Shown here piece after piece: positions 26,942 to 36,927 of a stretch of 64,000 nucleotides of DNA (the first letter of the stretch is position 1; each line of letters opens with the position of its first letter). The notes under the pieces were generated by a model. The model was given only the letters and a program-made list of their open reading frames with translations. It did no database searches and was not told the origin of the DNA. A program made the translations under genes and the position numbers. The stretch comes from Streptomyces roseoviridis. Its GTDB lineage: Bacteria > Actinomycetota > Actinomycetes > Streptomycetales > Streptomycetaceae. The stretch is from assembly GCF_039535235.1 (NCBI RefSeq), contig NZ_BAAAWU010000001.1, forward strand, positions 4,340,001 to 4,404,000, read 5' to 3'.

Positions 26942-26969
26942 TGTAAAATAAGGGCGTTCGTTTTTTTTG
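26942..26969. promoter_or_regulatory. Operator-like site upstream of TetR receptor 1 (shared with AfsA-like gene)
   Basis: TGTAAAATAAGGGCGTTCGT followed by a T-run. It is almost identical to the reverse complement of 31029-31056 (one mismatch in 26). TAAAAT could be the -10 box of the receptor gene, so a bound repressor would cover the transcription start, consistent with autorepression. Confidence 0.65.
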
Positions 26970-26990
26970 TCGAGGGGATAGCGCGGATCC

Positions 26991-27617
26991 ATGGACGAGC
27001 CGAAGCAGGAACGGGCGGTGAAGACGCGGGACGGCATCCTCCACGCGGCCGCCGAGGTGTTCGACGAGTGCGGCTTCAGCGGAGCCAGCATCAGCAAGAT
27101 CATGAACCGGGCCGGGGTGACCCAGGGCGGCATGTACTTCCACTTCAAGTCCAAGCGGGGCCTCGCCATGGCCGTCATGGCGAGCCAGCAGGACTTCGTG
27201 GACCCGCCCAAGCGCTCCGAGGGCCTCCAGGCGCTGATCGACCTCACGTTCCACCTGGCCCGCGAGCTCCAACGGAACGTGCTCTTCCGCGCGAGTGTGC
27301 GGCTCGCGGTCGAGCAGGGCGAGTTCGGGGTCCGGAGCGACACGGCCTACCAGGAGTGGGTGGACCACTTCCTGAAGCACCTGCGGGTGGCGCGCGAGCT
27401 GGGCGAACTCCTGCCGGACGTCGACGAGGCCGAGTTCGCCATGACCCTCGTGGGCGCCTACACCGGGACCCAGCTCTACTCGAACATCGCGAGCGAGCGG
27501 AAGGACCTTCCGCGGCGCGTCTCCCTGCTGTGGCGGTTCACGCTGCCGGCCGTCGCGACCCCCGAGGCCCGCGAGCGGCTCCGCATCCACCCGGGCAAGA
27601 GCGGCCTGCCCGTCTGA
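26991..27617 (+). CDS. TetR-family gamma-butyrolactone receptor 1 (ArpA/ScbR type)
   Basis: 208 residues, standard for butyrolactone receptors. The N-terminal helix-turn-helix reads VKTRDGILHAAAEVFDECGF then ISKIMNRAGVTQGGMYFHFKSK. The ligand domain holds a tryptophan in YQEWVDHFLKHL, in the region of the conserved receptor Trp. It would repress its own and neighbouring promoters until the signal binds. Pairing with the divergent AfsA-like gene favours a true receptor rather than a pseudoreceptor, but sequence alone does not prove ligand binding. Confidence 0.9.
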   Translation: MDEPKQERAVKTRDGILHAAAEVFDECGFSGASISKIMNRAGVTQGGMYFHFKSKRGLAMAVMASQQDFVDPPKRSEGLQALIDLTFHLARELQRNVLFRASVRLAVEQGEFGVRSDTAYQEWVDHFLKHLRVARELGELLPDVDEAEFAMTLVGAYTGTQLYSNIASERKDLPRRVSLLWRFTLPAVATPEARERLRIHPGKSGLPV

Positions 27618-27631
27618 CGGTGCCCCGACGA

Positions 27632-27655
27632 CGACCGCCGCGACCGCGGCGGTCG
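27632..27655. terminator. Hairpin between the two convergent TetR genes
   Basis: Perfect ten-base stem CGACCGCCGC / GCGGCGGTCG with a four-base loop, 15 bases after the stop codon of receptor 1. It may serve both convergent genes. Confidence 0.65.
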
Positions 27656-27759
27656 AGGCCGTCGACGCGGTGACGGTCGCGGGCGGGGACCGGCCCCGCC
27701 GTCCACCGGGGCGCTCTCGCCGGCCGGGCGCACCTGCCCCCCCGGCCTTCCCCGGCCGC

Positions 27760-28479
27760 TCAGCGCCGTTCCGGCCGCTCAGCCCTCCTCGGCCGCTCGG
27801 AGCCGTCCAGGCCGTTCGAAGTCGTCCCCGGGGCCGATCGGTCTTCCTCGGCCCGCCGGGCTTCCGGGACGGCGCACACCTCACCGGCGTCGCCCGTCGC
27901 CGAGACGCCGGCGAGGGCCAGCCGCCAGACCCGGTTCAGCTGATCGGCGGCGCCCTCCGATCCGCCCTTCGCGCCCAGCCCGCAGCGCACCGAGCGCTCG
28001 GCCCCGCCGGCCAGGTACTCCACCAGGGTCGTCACGTCCTCCGGCGGCGCGCCGTCCCGGAGCTGGCCCGCCCGGTCGGCCTCGTCGAGCAGCTCACGGA
28101 CCGTCGGCAGCCAGATGCCCGACCAGGAGGTGCTCTCCGGGAGCTCCCGGGCGAGCCGGATGCTCGCCCGCACCAGCACCTCACGCTCCATCAGCCGCGC
28201 GAGCTCGAAGGTGAAGTCGACCACCGCGCTCAGCGCCGAGGTCCGCTCCGCGGTGACCCGCTTCAGCGCGGCCCGCGTGACCGCGCGCCCTTCCTCCCGT
28301 ACGGCTTCGGCCAACTCGGCCTTGGAGGCGAAGTGGAAGGTGACCGCCCCGATGGACACACCCGCGGCCTTGCTGATCCGGGACAGCGAAGTGCCCGCGT
28401 ATCCGTCGCGGTCGAACTCCACCGCGGCCGACCGAACGAGTCCCGCGCGGGTGCGTACGGCCCTCTCCTGTTTCACCAT
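27760..28479 (-). CDS. TetR-family butyrolactone receptor homologue 2
   Basis: 239 residues from the ATG at 28479. The helix-turn-helix region reads VRTRAGLVRSAAVEFDRDGY then LSRISKAAGVSIGAVTFHFASK. The body has SWSGIWLPTVRELL in the ligand domain. A 40-residue Arg/Glu/Ala tail makes it longer than receptor 1. It is divergent from IS701-like gene 2 with a perfect palindrome between them. Clusters of this kind often pair a true receptor with a pseudoreceptor that senses the antibiotic (for example JadR2); which role this one has is not visible. Confidence 0.88.
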   Translation of the reverse strand: MVKQERAVRTRAGLVRSAAVEFDRDGYAGTSLSRISKAAGVSIGAVTFHFASKAELAEAVREEGRAVTRAALKRVTAERTSALSAVVDFTFELARLMEREVLVRASIRLARELPESTSWSGIWLPTVRELLDEADRAGQLRDGAPPEDVTTLVEYLAGGAERSVRCGLGAKGGSEGAADQLNRVWRLALAGVSATGDAGEVCAVPEARRAEEDRSAPGTTSNGLDGSERPRRAERPERR

Positions 28480-28628
28480 GCTGACTCCGAATGGGCTCCT
28501 GGAGAGTGCATCCTCGGCGGGCCCCGCGAGGGTTGGCAACGCCGAGTTGGTCAAGATGCAACGCGATTTTCCTTCTCGCCGCGAGGAGCCGATTCCGGCC
28601 AGCCCGCGAGGAGCGGCGTCAGCTAGAA

Positions 28629-28642
28629 AGCGAACGTTCGCT
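28629..28642. promoter_or_regulatory. Perfect 14-bp operator-like palindrome
   Basis: AGCGAACGTTCGCT lies between TetR 2 (minus) and IS701-like gene 2 (plus). A TATTCT box follows at 28643-28648, only about six bases before the plus-strand ATG and with no ribosome site. IS701-like gene 2 may therefore be transcribed as a leaderless mRNA under direct repression. Confidence 0.65.
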
Positions 28643-28653
28643 ATTCTTTGGGC

Positions 28654-29820
28654 ATGGTCACCCTCCCGTCCGACGACACCGTCTCCCGCTTCACCGAGCG
28701 GGTCTTCGACCCGCTGACGCGGGCCGACCAGCGCGCCTGGGCACGGAGATACCTGCGGGCGCTGCTGACCACCCCCGGCAAGAAGTCCGTCCGCCGGCTC
28801 GCCGCCGGCGTCTCGGCCTCGCCGACGGCGGCCCAGGCCCTGCACCAGTTCGTCAACGTCAGCCCCTGGGACTGGACCCCGGTGCGTGAGGAACTGGTCC
28901 GCTGGACCGAGCGGCGGCTCGACCCGCGGGCCTGGGTCGTCGACCTGGCCGTGCTGCCCAAGCGCGGGGAGCACTCCTGCGGGGTGCACCGCCGCTTCGT
29001 CTCCGCCGCCGGACGGGTCGTCACCTGCCAGGTGGGAGTCGGCGCCTTCCTCGCCACGGCCACCGACGCGGTCCCCGTCGACTGGCGCCTCCAGCTGCCC
29101 GGCGCCTGGGGCAAGGACCCGCACCGGCGCCGGCGCGCCCGGATCCCCGACGACGTGGGCTTCCGGCCGCCCGAGCAGCACGCGCTCGAACTCGTCGACT
29201 CCCTGGCGGCGGTGAGCCGTGCCGTGCCCGTCCCGGTCGTCGCCCACCTGGGCGCGACCCCCCGGGCGGGCTCCCTCGCGCGGGGGCTCGCGGCCCGGGG
29301 ACGGGACTTCGTGCTGGCCGTCCCCGACGAACTGCGGGTCAGGGCCGCCCGGTCGCCCGGCCACCCGCCCTGCCCCCGGGGCGAGGAGTGCGGCCCGGTG
29401 TACACGGCCCGGGGAGCGCTCGACCAGGGCTCCGACCCGCTTCGCACCGAGGACGCGGGCCCTGCCGGCCGCGAGCACCGGGCCGCGGTGGCGACGGCCC
29501 TCGTCCACCCCGTCGACCGCCCCTCGGTGGGCACCCCGCACCGCGCCTACCGCCTCTTCACGGTCCGCCCCGAGGCGGGCCGGTCCGCGTCCCAGCTGTG
29601 GCTCACCAACATGAGCCACGCCCGCACCGAGAACCTGCTCGCCCTCACCCGGCTCCTCGCCCTCACGCGCCAGGCCACCCGCCGCCTGGAGGAGGACCTG
29701 GGCCTCCTCGACTTCGAGGGCCGGTCGTACCCCGGCTGGCACCACCACATGACCCTGGTCTCCGCCGCGTACGCCCTCCACCGCCTCCATCACCGGCCCT
29801 GCGTGACCGCCGGGGCGTGA
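28654..29820 (+). CDS. IS701-transposase-derived protein 2, probably domesticated
   Basis: 388 residues from an ATG without a ribosome site. It is a clear paralogue of the protein at 22465-23727, sharing LLTTPGKKSVRRLAAGVSAS, LPKRGEHSCGVHRRFVSAAGR and GLLDFEGRSYPGWHHHMTL. One catalytic aspartate may survive (VVDLAVLPKRG), but the second catalytic segment reads VVAHLGATPR with His in place of Asp. No terminal inverted repeats were found. The two paralogues differ widely and lie in opposite orientation, so they are not a recent transposition pair. A regulatory role is inferred from the operator upstream and the position. Confidence 0.75.
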   Translation: MVTLPSDDTVSRFTERVFDPLTRADQRAWARRYLRALLTTPGKKSVRRLAAGVSASPTAAQALHQFVNVSPWDWTPVREELVRWTERRLDPRAWVVDLAVLPKRGEHSCGVHRRFVSAAGRVVTCQVGVGAFLATATDAVPVDWRLQLPGAWGKDPHRRRRARIPDDVGFRPPEQHALELVDSLAAVSRAVPVPVVAHLGATPRAGSLARGLAARGRDFVLAVPDELRVRAARSPGHPPCPRGEECGPVYTARGALDQGSDPLRTEDAGPAGREHRAAVATALVHPVDRPSVGTPHRAYRLFTVRPEAGRSASQLWLTNMSHARTENLLALTRLLALTRQATRRLEEDLGLLDFEGRSYPGWHHHMTLVSAAYALHRLHHRPCVTAGA

Positions 29821-29895
29821 CGGAGGTACGAGGCGGGCCGCCGAGGCGGGTGCGTCGGCTCCCGCCGGGGGGCAGGACCTGCGGAAACGCCGAAG

Positions 29896-29926
29896 GCCCC
29901 GGCCCGGAGGTGATCCGGGCCGGGGC
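29896..29926. terminator. Bidirectional terminator-like hairpin
   Basis: Perfect 12-base stem GCCCCGGCCCGG / CCGGGCCGGGGC with a seven-base loop, between the convergent IS701-like gene 2 and the ScbC-like reductase. It lies in a 205-base spacer that holds no recognised gene. Confidence 0.7.
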
Positions 29927-30025
29927 GAAGGCGGGTGGGGTGAAGGAGGGACGCGGTGAACGCGGATGCGGTGAAGGTCGGGCGGGGGCGATGGGGGAGG
30001 GCCGGGGTGACGTCCGTCCGGGGCG

Positions 30026-31009
30026 TCAGCGGTGCGCCGCGTCCTCCTGCCGGGCCGGGACGGCGCCCCGGTACCACTCGGCCGCCGCCTCCAGGCGGGT
30101 CAGCGGGCCCGGCCCCGGCGGGCACGACGCGAGGCGCCAGACCGCGGAGCTGTCGTACCAGTGATCCAGCGCGAAGAGCGCGAACTGGCGCTCGTTCAGG
30201 CCGCACGCCGACTCCCGCAGCAGCCGACGGCACTCCTCCCAGGGCATGTGGCCCTCCACCGCGGGCAGCACGCCGACGGCGGCGAGCGAGGCCAGGAGGT
30301 CACCGGTGCGGACGGGCTCGGGATGGCTCGCGTGCCAGACGGTCCCGCCGGCGGGCCGGGGGGAATGCGCGAGGCGGACGACGAGCCGGGCCAGGTCGGC
30401 CACGTCGACGACCGAGAGCAGCCCGCGACCGCCTTCCCACACCGCGGGGGCCACCTCGACGAGCCGGGCCAGGGCCGGCACCACCCACCGGTCGCCGGCA
30501 CCCGTCACCAGGCCGGGCCGGAGCACCACCGCGCCGGCCGCGAGGGCGTGCTCCTCGGCGGCGAGGCGGGTGCGGCTGGCCGCCGACGTGGGGGCGGGCA
30601 CCACCTCGTTCACCGCGATCCCCCGGTGGGGCCCCGGGCCGTAGACCGCGGAGGTGGACAGGTGGACGATCCGCCCGACGCCCCCCCGTACGGCTTCCTC
30701 GGCCAGCGCCGCGGTTCCCCCGATGTTGACCCGGGCGCACCGCGCCTCGTCGGGCCCGAGCGCGGCGGCCATGTGCAGCAGCACGTCGACGTCACGGCAG
30801 GCGCCGTCCAGCGTGCCCGGCTCCGAGAGGTCCGCCGAGACCCATTCGTCGGCGAGCGCCGCGGTCTCGTCCGGCAGGCGCCGCCCCAGCACGCGGATCA
30901 CGCAACGCTCCTGGCGCGGCGCCGCGTCACGGTCGCGCGCCAGCGCACGCAGTACCGCCGAGCCGATGAAGCCCGTGGCGCCCGTCAGTGCGACGCGTCT
31001 CGGTCTCAT
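30026..31009 (-). CDS. NAD-dependent epimerase/reductase, ScbC-like (butyrolactone pathway)
   Basis: 327 residues, extended SDR fold. The nucleotide-binding start is VALTGATGFIGSAVLRAL. The substrate region has VHLSTSAVYGPGPHRG; the tyrosine is present, but the expected YxxxK lysine is not evident further on (TSAASRTRLAAEEHAL). Genes of this family sit beside afsA-type genes in several Streptomyces clusters (for example scbC) and are proposed to act in butyrolactone synthesis. Its promoter carries nearly the same operator as receptor 1, supporting membership in the signal regulon. A sugar-epimerase role is less likely because no deoxysugar genes are present. Confidence 0.78.
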   Translation of the reverse strand: MRPRRVALTGATGFIGSAVLRALARDRDAAPRQERCVIRVLGRRLPDETAALADEWVSADLSEPGTLDGACRDVDVLLHMAAALGPDEARCARVNIGGTAALAEEAVRGGVGRIVHLSTSAVYGPGPHRGIAVNEVVPAPTSAASRTRLAAEEHALAAGAVVLRPGLVTGAGDRWVVPALARLVEVAPAVWEGGRGLLSVVDVADLARLVVRLAHSPRPAGGTVWHASHPEPVRTGDLLASLAAVGVLPAVEGHMPWEECRRLLRESACGLNERQFALFALDHWYDSSAVWRLASCPPGPGPLTRLEAAAEWYRGAVPARQEDAAHR

Positions 31010-31028
31010 GGGGCGCCCCGATCTCTCA

Positions 31029-31056
31029 GAAAAAAACGAACGACCTTATTTTACAA
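31029..31056. promoter_or_regulatory. Operator-like site upstream of the ScbC-like gene
   Basis: Plus strand: an A-run then CGAACGACCTTATTTTACA. On the minus strand it reads TGTAAAATAAGGTCGTTCGT plus a T-run, one mismatch from 26942-26969. TAAAAT again fits a -10 box, so both promoters have the same repressor-over-start design. Confidence 0.65.
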
Positions 31057-31088
31057 GGCCCTCTGGACCGACAGGCGGAAACGCCGAA

Positions 31089-31112
31089 AGCGCCCCACCA
31101 TGAGGTGGGGCG
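31089..31112 (-). terminator. Terminator of the SAM-cycle operon
   Basis: Perfect ten-base stem GCGCCCCACC / GGTGGGGCGC with a four-base loop, 13 bases after the stop codon of SAH hydrolase. On the minus strand it is followed by TTTCGG. Confidence 0.75.
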
Positions 31113-31125
31113 CAACGGGGACCGC

Positions 31126-32512
<1,387 letters not shown>

Positions 32513-32535
<23 letters not shown>

Positions 32536-33475
32536 GCTCGGTGCTCCTCGTGCTGTGGGTGGTGGGAATGGCGCTGCCGGTGTTGTGCGTGCTGAGAGCG
32601 CTGTGGACGTTCTGGATGTTCTGGTGGATCTCGAGGGTCGCGAGGGACTTGTTGAGCGTGATGTAGTGCAGGCCCGGCGCGCCCTCGGCGAGCAGCCGCT
32701 CGGCCATGAGGGTGGCGTGCTCGACGCCGATGCGGTGCCCGTCGCGCGGGTTGTCGCGGGCCGCTTCCAGCCGGTGCGCCAGGTCCTCGGGGAAACTGGC
32801 GCCGCTGAGTTCGGCGAACCGGCTGATCTGCCGCACGTCGGTGGCGGGCATGATCTCCGGGATGATCGGGGTGTCGCAGCCGGCCACGTCGACCCGGTCC
32901 CGCAGCCGGAGGTAGTCCTCCGGGTCGAAGAACATCTGCGTGATCGCGTAGTCCGCGCCCGCCCGGCACTTCGCGATGAAGTGCCGGATGTCGCTCTCCC
33001 AGTCGGGGGAGCGGGGATGACGCTCGGGGAAGGCCGCCACGCCGATCCCGAAGTCGCCCAGCTCACGGACCAGGGACACCAGTTCGTGGGCGTGGGTGAA
33101 GCCCTCCGGGTGGGGGATCCAGGGGGCGTTCGGATCGCCCGGCGGGTCACCGCGCAGGGCGAGCACGTCCCGGACGCCCGCGTCCGCGTACTGGCCGATG
33201 ATGTGGCGCAGTTCGGCCACCGAGTGGCCGACGGCCGTGAGGTGGGCGACTGGGCGCAGGGTCGTCTCGGACGCGATGCGCTTGGTCACCTCGACCGTAC
33301 GGTCCCGGGACGAGCCGCCCGCGCCGTACGTCACCGAGACGAACGTCGGCGACAGCGCCTCGATCCGCCGGATCGCGTCCCACAGGGTCTGTTCGCCCTT
33401 GTCGGTCTTCGGCGGGAAGAACTCGAAGGAGAAGGAACGGGTCCCGCTCGCGAGGACGTCGCGCACGGTGGTCAT
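32513..33475 (-). CDS. metF: Methylenetetrahydrofolate reductase
   Basis: 320 residues, FAD-dependent TIM barrel. Motifs are FSFEFFPPKTDKGEQTLWDA near residue 15, TYGAGGSSRD near 48 and ADYAITQMFFDPEDYLRL near 180. It makes 5-methyl-THF for MetH. The last 25 residues form a Ser/Thr/His-rich tail that runs into the ahcY start and is probably not functional. The metH stop overlaps the start codon as ATGA. Confidence 0.95.
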
Positions 33476-36400
33476 CGGCGGCCTCCTGCGTTGAAGTAGC
33501 TGGCCTCGGGGTGGTGGACGACGAAGGCGTCCGTGGACTGCTCGGGGTGCAGCTGGTACTCCTCCGACAACACGACGCCGATCCGCTCGGGCTTGAGGAG
33601 ACCGGCGATCTTGGCGCGGTCCTCCAGGTCGGGGCAGGCGGGGTAGCCGAGGGAGTAGCGGCAGCCCTGGTACTCGGTGCGCAGCATGCCCTCGATGCCG
33701 GACGGGTCGGATCCGGCGATGCCCCACTCGGCGCGGACCCGGCCGTGCCAGTACTCCGCCAGGGCCTCGGCCAACTGCACGGACAGGCCGTGGAGTTCGA
33801 GGTAGTCGCGGTAGGAGTCGGCGGCGAACAGCTTCGCCGTCTCCTCCCCGATCCTGGATCCGACGGTGACCATCTGCAGGGCCAGGACATCGGTCTCGCC
33901 GGAGTCCTCGGGGCGGAAGAAGTCGGCGAGACACAGGCGGCGGCCGCGCTCCTGGCGGGGGAAGGTGAAGCGGGTCCGCTCGCCTCCGTCCTCGTCCAGG
34001 ACGATCAGATCCTCGCCCTTGGACACACAGGGGAAGTAGCCGTAGACCACGGCCGCTTCCAGGAGGTGGCCTGTCTGGAGCCGGTCCAGCCACATGCGCA
34101 GCCGCGGCCGGCCCTCCGACTCGATGGTCTCCTTGTCCTTCAGCCCCCACTGGCCCTTGAACAGGGCGCCCTCGTCCAGCCAGGACGCGTACTCCGCCAG
34201 CTGGATGCCCTTGACGACCCGCGTCCCGAGGAACGGCGGGGTGGGTACGGGGTTGTCCACCGCCACATCCGACCGGCCGCCGGGCTCCGGCTCCCGCACC
34301 ACCTCCAGCAGCGGGGTCTCCCGCTTCGGCACCCGGCGCTGCTTCAGCTCCGGCAGGCTCGCCCCCGGCACCCCCCGCTTGACCGCCATCAGCGCGTCCA
34401 TCAGGCGCAGGCCCTCGAAGGCGTCGCGGGCGTAGCGGACCTCGCCCTGGTAGATCTCGTGGAGGTCCTGCTCCACATACGCCCTGGTCAGAGCCGCACC
34501 ACCGAGGATCACCGGATACTTCTCCGCAAGCCCCCGGCCGTTCAGCTCCTCCAGGTTCTCCTTCATGATCACGGTGGACTTCACCAGGAGGCCGGACATG
34601 CCGATGACGTCGGCGCGGTGTCCCTCGGCCGCGTCGAGGATCGCGGAGACGGGCTGCTTGATCCCGAGGTTGACCACGTTGTAGCCGTTGTTGGAGAGGA
34701 TGATGTCGACGAGGTTCTTGCCGATGTCGTGCACGTCGCCGCGCACCGTGGCGAGGACGATGGTGCCCTTGCCCTCGTCGTCGGACTTCTCCATGTGGGG
34801 TTCGAGGTAGGCCACGGCCGTCTTCATGACCTCCGCGGACTGGAGCACGAACGGCAGCTGCATCTGCCCGGAGCCGAACAGCTCACCGACGACCTTCATC
34901 CCGTCGAGGAGGGTGTTGTTGACGATGTCGAGGGCGGGCGTGGTGGTCAGGGCCTCGTCGAGGTCGGCCTCCAGGCCGTTCTTCTCGCCGTCGATGATCC
35001 GCCGCTTCAGCCGCTCCTCCAGCGGCAGCGCGGCCAGCTCCTCGGCCTTGCCGGCCTTCAGCGACTTCGTCGTCGCGCCCTCGAACAGGGCCATCAGCTT
35101 CTGCAGCGGGTCATAACCCTCCCGCCGCCGGTCGTAGATCAGATCCAGCGCGGTCTGCACCTGCTCCTCGTCGAACCGCGCGATCGGCAGGATCTTCGAG
35201 GCGTGCACGATCGCCGAGTCCAGCCCCGCCTTCACGCACTCGTCGAGGAAGACGGAGTTCAGCAGGATCCGGGCGGCCGGGTTCAGGCCGAAGGAGATGT
35301 TCGACAGACCGAGCGTGGTCTGCACGTCGGGGTGGCGCCGCTTCAGCTCGCGGATCGCCTCGATCGTCGCGATGCCGTCCCTGCGGGACTCCTCCTGACC
35401 CGTACAGATGGTGAAGGTGAGGGTGTCGATGAGGATGTCGGACTCGTTGATGCCCCAGTTGCCGGTCAGGTCGGCGATCAGCCGCTCGGCGATGGCGACC
35501 TTCGTCTCGACCGTGCGGGCCTGGCCCTCCTCGTCGATCGTCAGGGCGATCAGCGCCGCGCCGTGCTCCTTGGCCAGCGCGGTGACCTTCGCGAACCGCG
35601 ACTCCGGCCCGTCACCGTCCTCGTAGTTGACCGAGTTGATCACCGCCCGGCCGCCCAGCTTCTCCAGACCGGCCTGGATGACATCGACCTCGGTGGAGTC
35701 CAGCACGATCGGCAGCGTCGACGCCGTCGCGAACCGGCCCGCCAGCTCCGCCATGTCCGCCACACCGTCACGACCGACGTAATCGACGCACAGGTCCAGC
35801 ATGTGCGCGCCCTCGCGGATCTGGTCCCGGGCCATCTCCACACAGTCGTCCCAGCGGCCCTCCAGCATCGCCTCACGGAACTTCTTCGACCCGTTCGCGT
35901 TCGTCCGCTCACCGATCGCCATGTAGGAGGTGTCCTGCCGGAACGGCACCGTCTGGTACAACGACGCAGCACCCGGCTCCGGACGCGGCTCCCGCACCGG
36001 CGGCACAAGGCCCCGCACCCGCTCCACCACCTGCCGCAGGTGCTCCGGCGTCGTACCGCAGCACCCACCCACCAACGACAGCCCGTAGTCCCGGACGAAC
36101 GCCTCCTGTGCGTCGGCCAGTTCGGCCGGGGAGAGCGGATAGTGCGCGCCCTCGGACGTCAGCACCGGCAGGCCCGCGTTCGGCATCACCGACAGCGGGA
36201 CCCGCGCGTGCTTCGACAGATAGCGCAGGTGCTCGGCCATCTCCGCCGGCCCCGTCGCGCAGTTCAGACCGATCATGTCGATGCCCAGCGGCTCCAGGGC
36301 CGTGAGCGCCGCACCGATCTCCGAACCGAGCAGCATCGTGCCCGTCGTCTCCACCGTGACGGAGCACATGAGGGGGACGTCGACGCCCAGGGCGTCCAGG

Positions 36401-36927
36401 GCCCGGCGGGCGCCGATGATCGACGCCTTCGTCTGGAGGAGGTCCTGGGTGGTCTCCACGAGCAGGGCGTCGGCGCCACCGGTGAGGAGACCCTCGGCGT
36501 TCTGCTGGTAGGCGTCGCGCAGCGGCTCGTAGGTGACGTGCCCGAGGGTGGGCAGCTTCGTGCCGGGGCCCATCGAGCCGAGCACCCACCGCTGCTGACC
36601 CGTCTTCCGCGTGAACTCGTCGGCGACCTCGCGGGCGATCCGGGCGCCGGCCTCCGACAGTTCGAAGACCCGCTCCGGGATGTCGTACTCGCCGAGGGCG
36701 GCGAGGTTGGCGCCGAAGGTGTTGGTCTCCACGCAGTCCACGCCGACGGAGAAGTACTCCTCGTGCACGGAGCGGACGATGTCCGGGCGGGTGACGTTCA
36801 GGATCTCGTTGCAGCCCTCCAGCTGCTGGAAGTCGTCCAGGGAGGGGTCCTGCGCCTGGAGCATGGTGCCCATGGCGCCGTCGGCCACCACGACGCGGGT
36901 GGCGAGTGCCTCGCGGAGGTCGGTCAT
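33472..36927 (-). CDS. metH: Cobalamin-dependent methionine synthase
   Basis: 1151 residues, full length. Domains in order are homocysteine-binding (residues 1-320, zinc cysteines in GLNCATG and GGCCGTTPEHL), folate-binding (about 340-620, AIGERTNANGSKKF), B12-binding (about 640-880, VHDIGKNLVDIIL with the cobalt-ligating His) and AdoMet-dependent reactivation (about 910-1151, PTPPFLGTRVVKGI and YRYSLGYPACPDLEDR in related form). It regenerates methionine from homocysteine. ATGA overlaps join it to the PfkB kinase and to metF. An apparently intact gene inside a cluster implies real demand for SAM. Confidence 0.96.
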   Translation of the reverse strand: MTDLREALATRVVVADGAMGTMLQAQDPSLDDFQQLEGCNEILNVTRPDIVRSVHEEYFSVGVDCVETNTFGANLAALGEYDIPERVFELSEAGARIAREVADEFTRKTGQQRWVLGSMGPGTKLPTLGHVTYEPLRDAYQQNAEGLLTGGADALLVETTQDLLQTKASIIGARRALDALGVDVPLMCSVTVETTGTMLLGSEIGAALTALEPLGIDMIGLNCATGPAEMAEHLRYLSKHARVPLSVMPNAGLPVLTSEGAHYPLSPAELADAQEAFVRDYGLSLVGGCCGTTPEHLRQVVERVRGLVPPVREPRPEPGAASLYQTVPFRQDTSYMAIGERTNANGSKKFREAMLEGRWDDCVEMARDQIREGAHMLDLCVDYVGRDGVADMAELAGRFATASTLPIVLDSTEVDVIQAGLEKLGGRAVINSVNYEDGDGPESRFAKVTALAKEHGAALIALTIDEEGQARTVETKVAIAERLIADLTGNWGINESDILIDTLTFTICTGQEESRRDGIATIEAIRELKRRHPDVQTTLGLSNISFGLNPAARILLNSVFLDECVKAGLDSAIVHASKILPIARFDEEQVQTALDLIYDRRREGYDPLQKLMALFEGATTKSLKAGKAEELAALPLEERLKRRIIDGEKNGLEADLDEALTTTPALDIVNNTLLDGMKVVGELFGSGQMQLPFVLQSAEVMKTAVAYLEPHMEKSDDEGKGTIVLATVRGDVHDIGKNLVDIILSNNGYNVVNLGIKQPVSAILDAAEGHRADVIGMSGLLVKSTVIMKENLEELNGRGLAEKYPVILGGAALTRAYVEQDLHEIYQGEVRYARDAFEGLRLMDALMAVKRGVPGASLPELKQRRVPKRETPLLEVVREPEPGGRSDVAVDNPVPTPPFLGTRVVKGIQLAEYASWLDEGALFKGQWGLKDKETIESEGRPRLRMWLDRLQTGHLLEAAVVYGYFPCVSKGEDLIVLDEDGGERTRFTFPRQERGRRLCLADFFRPEDSGETDVLALQMVTVGSRIGEETAKLFAADSYRDYLELHGLSVQLAEALAEYWHGRVRAEWGIAGSDPSGIEGMLRTEYQGCRYSLGYPACPDLEDRAKIAGLLKPERIGVVLSEEYQLHPEQSTDAFVVHHPEASYFNAGGRR

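Noticed and set aside
22465..29820. Active insertion sequences of the IS701 family
   Set aside because: No terminal inverted repeats or target duplications were seen, catalytic residues look altered, and both genes sit under operators in a regulatory island.
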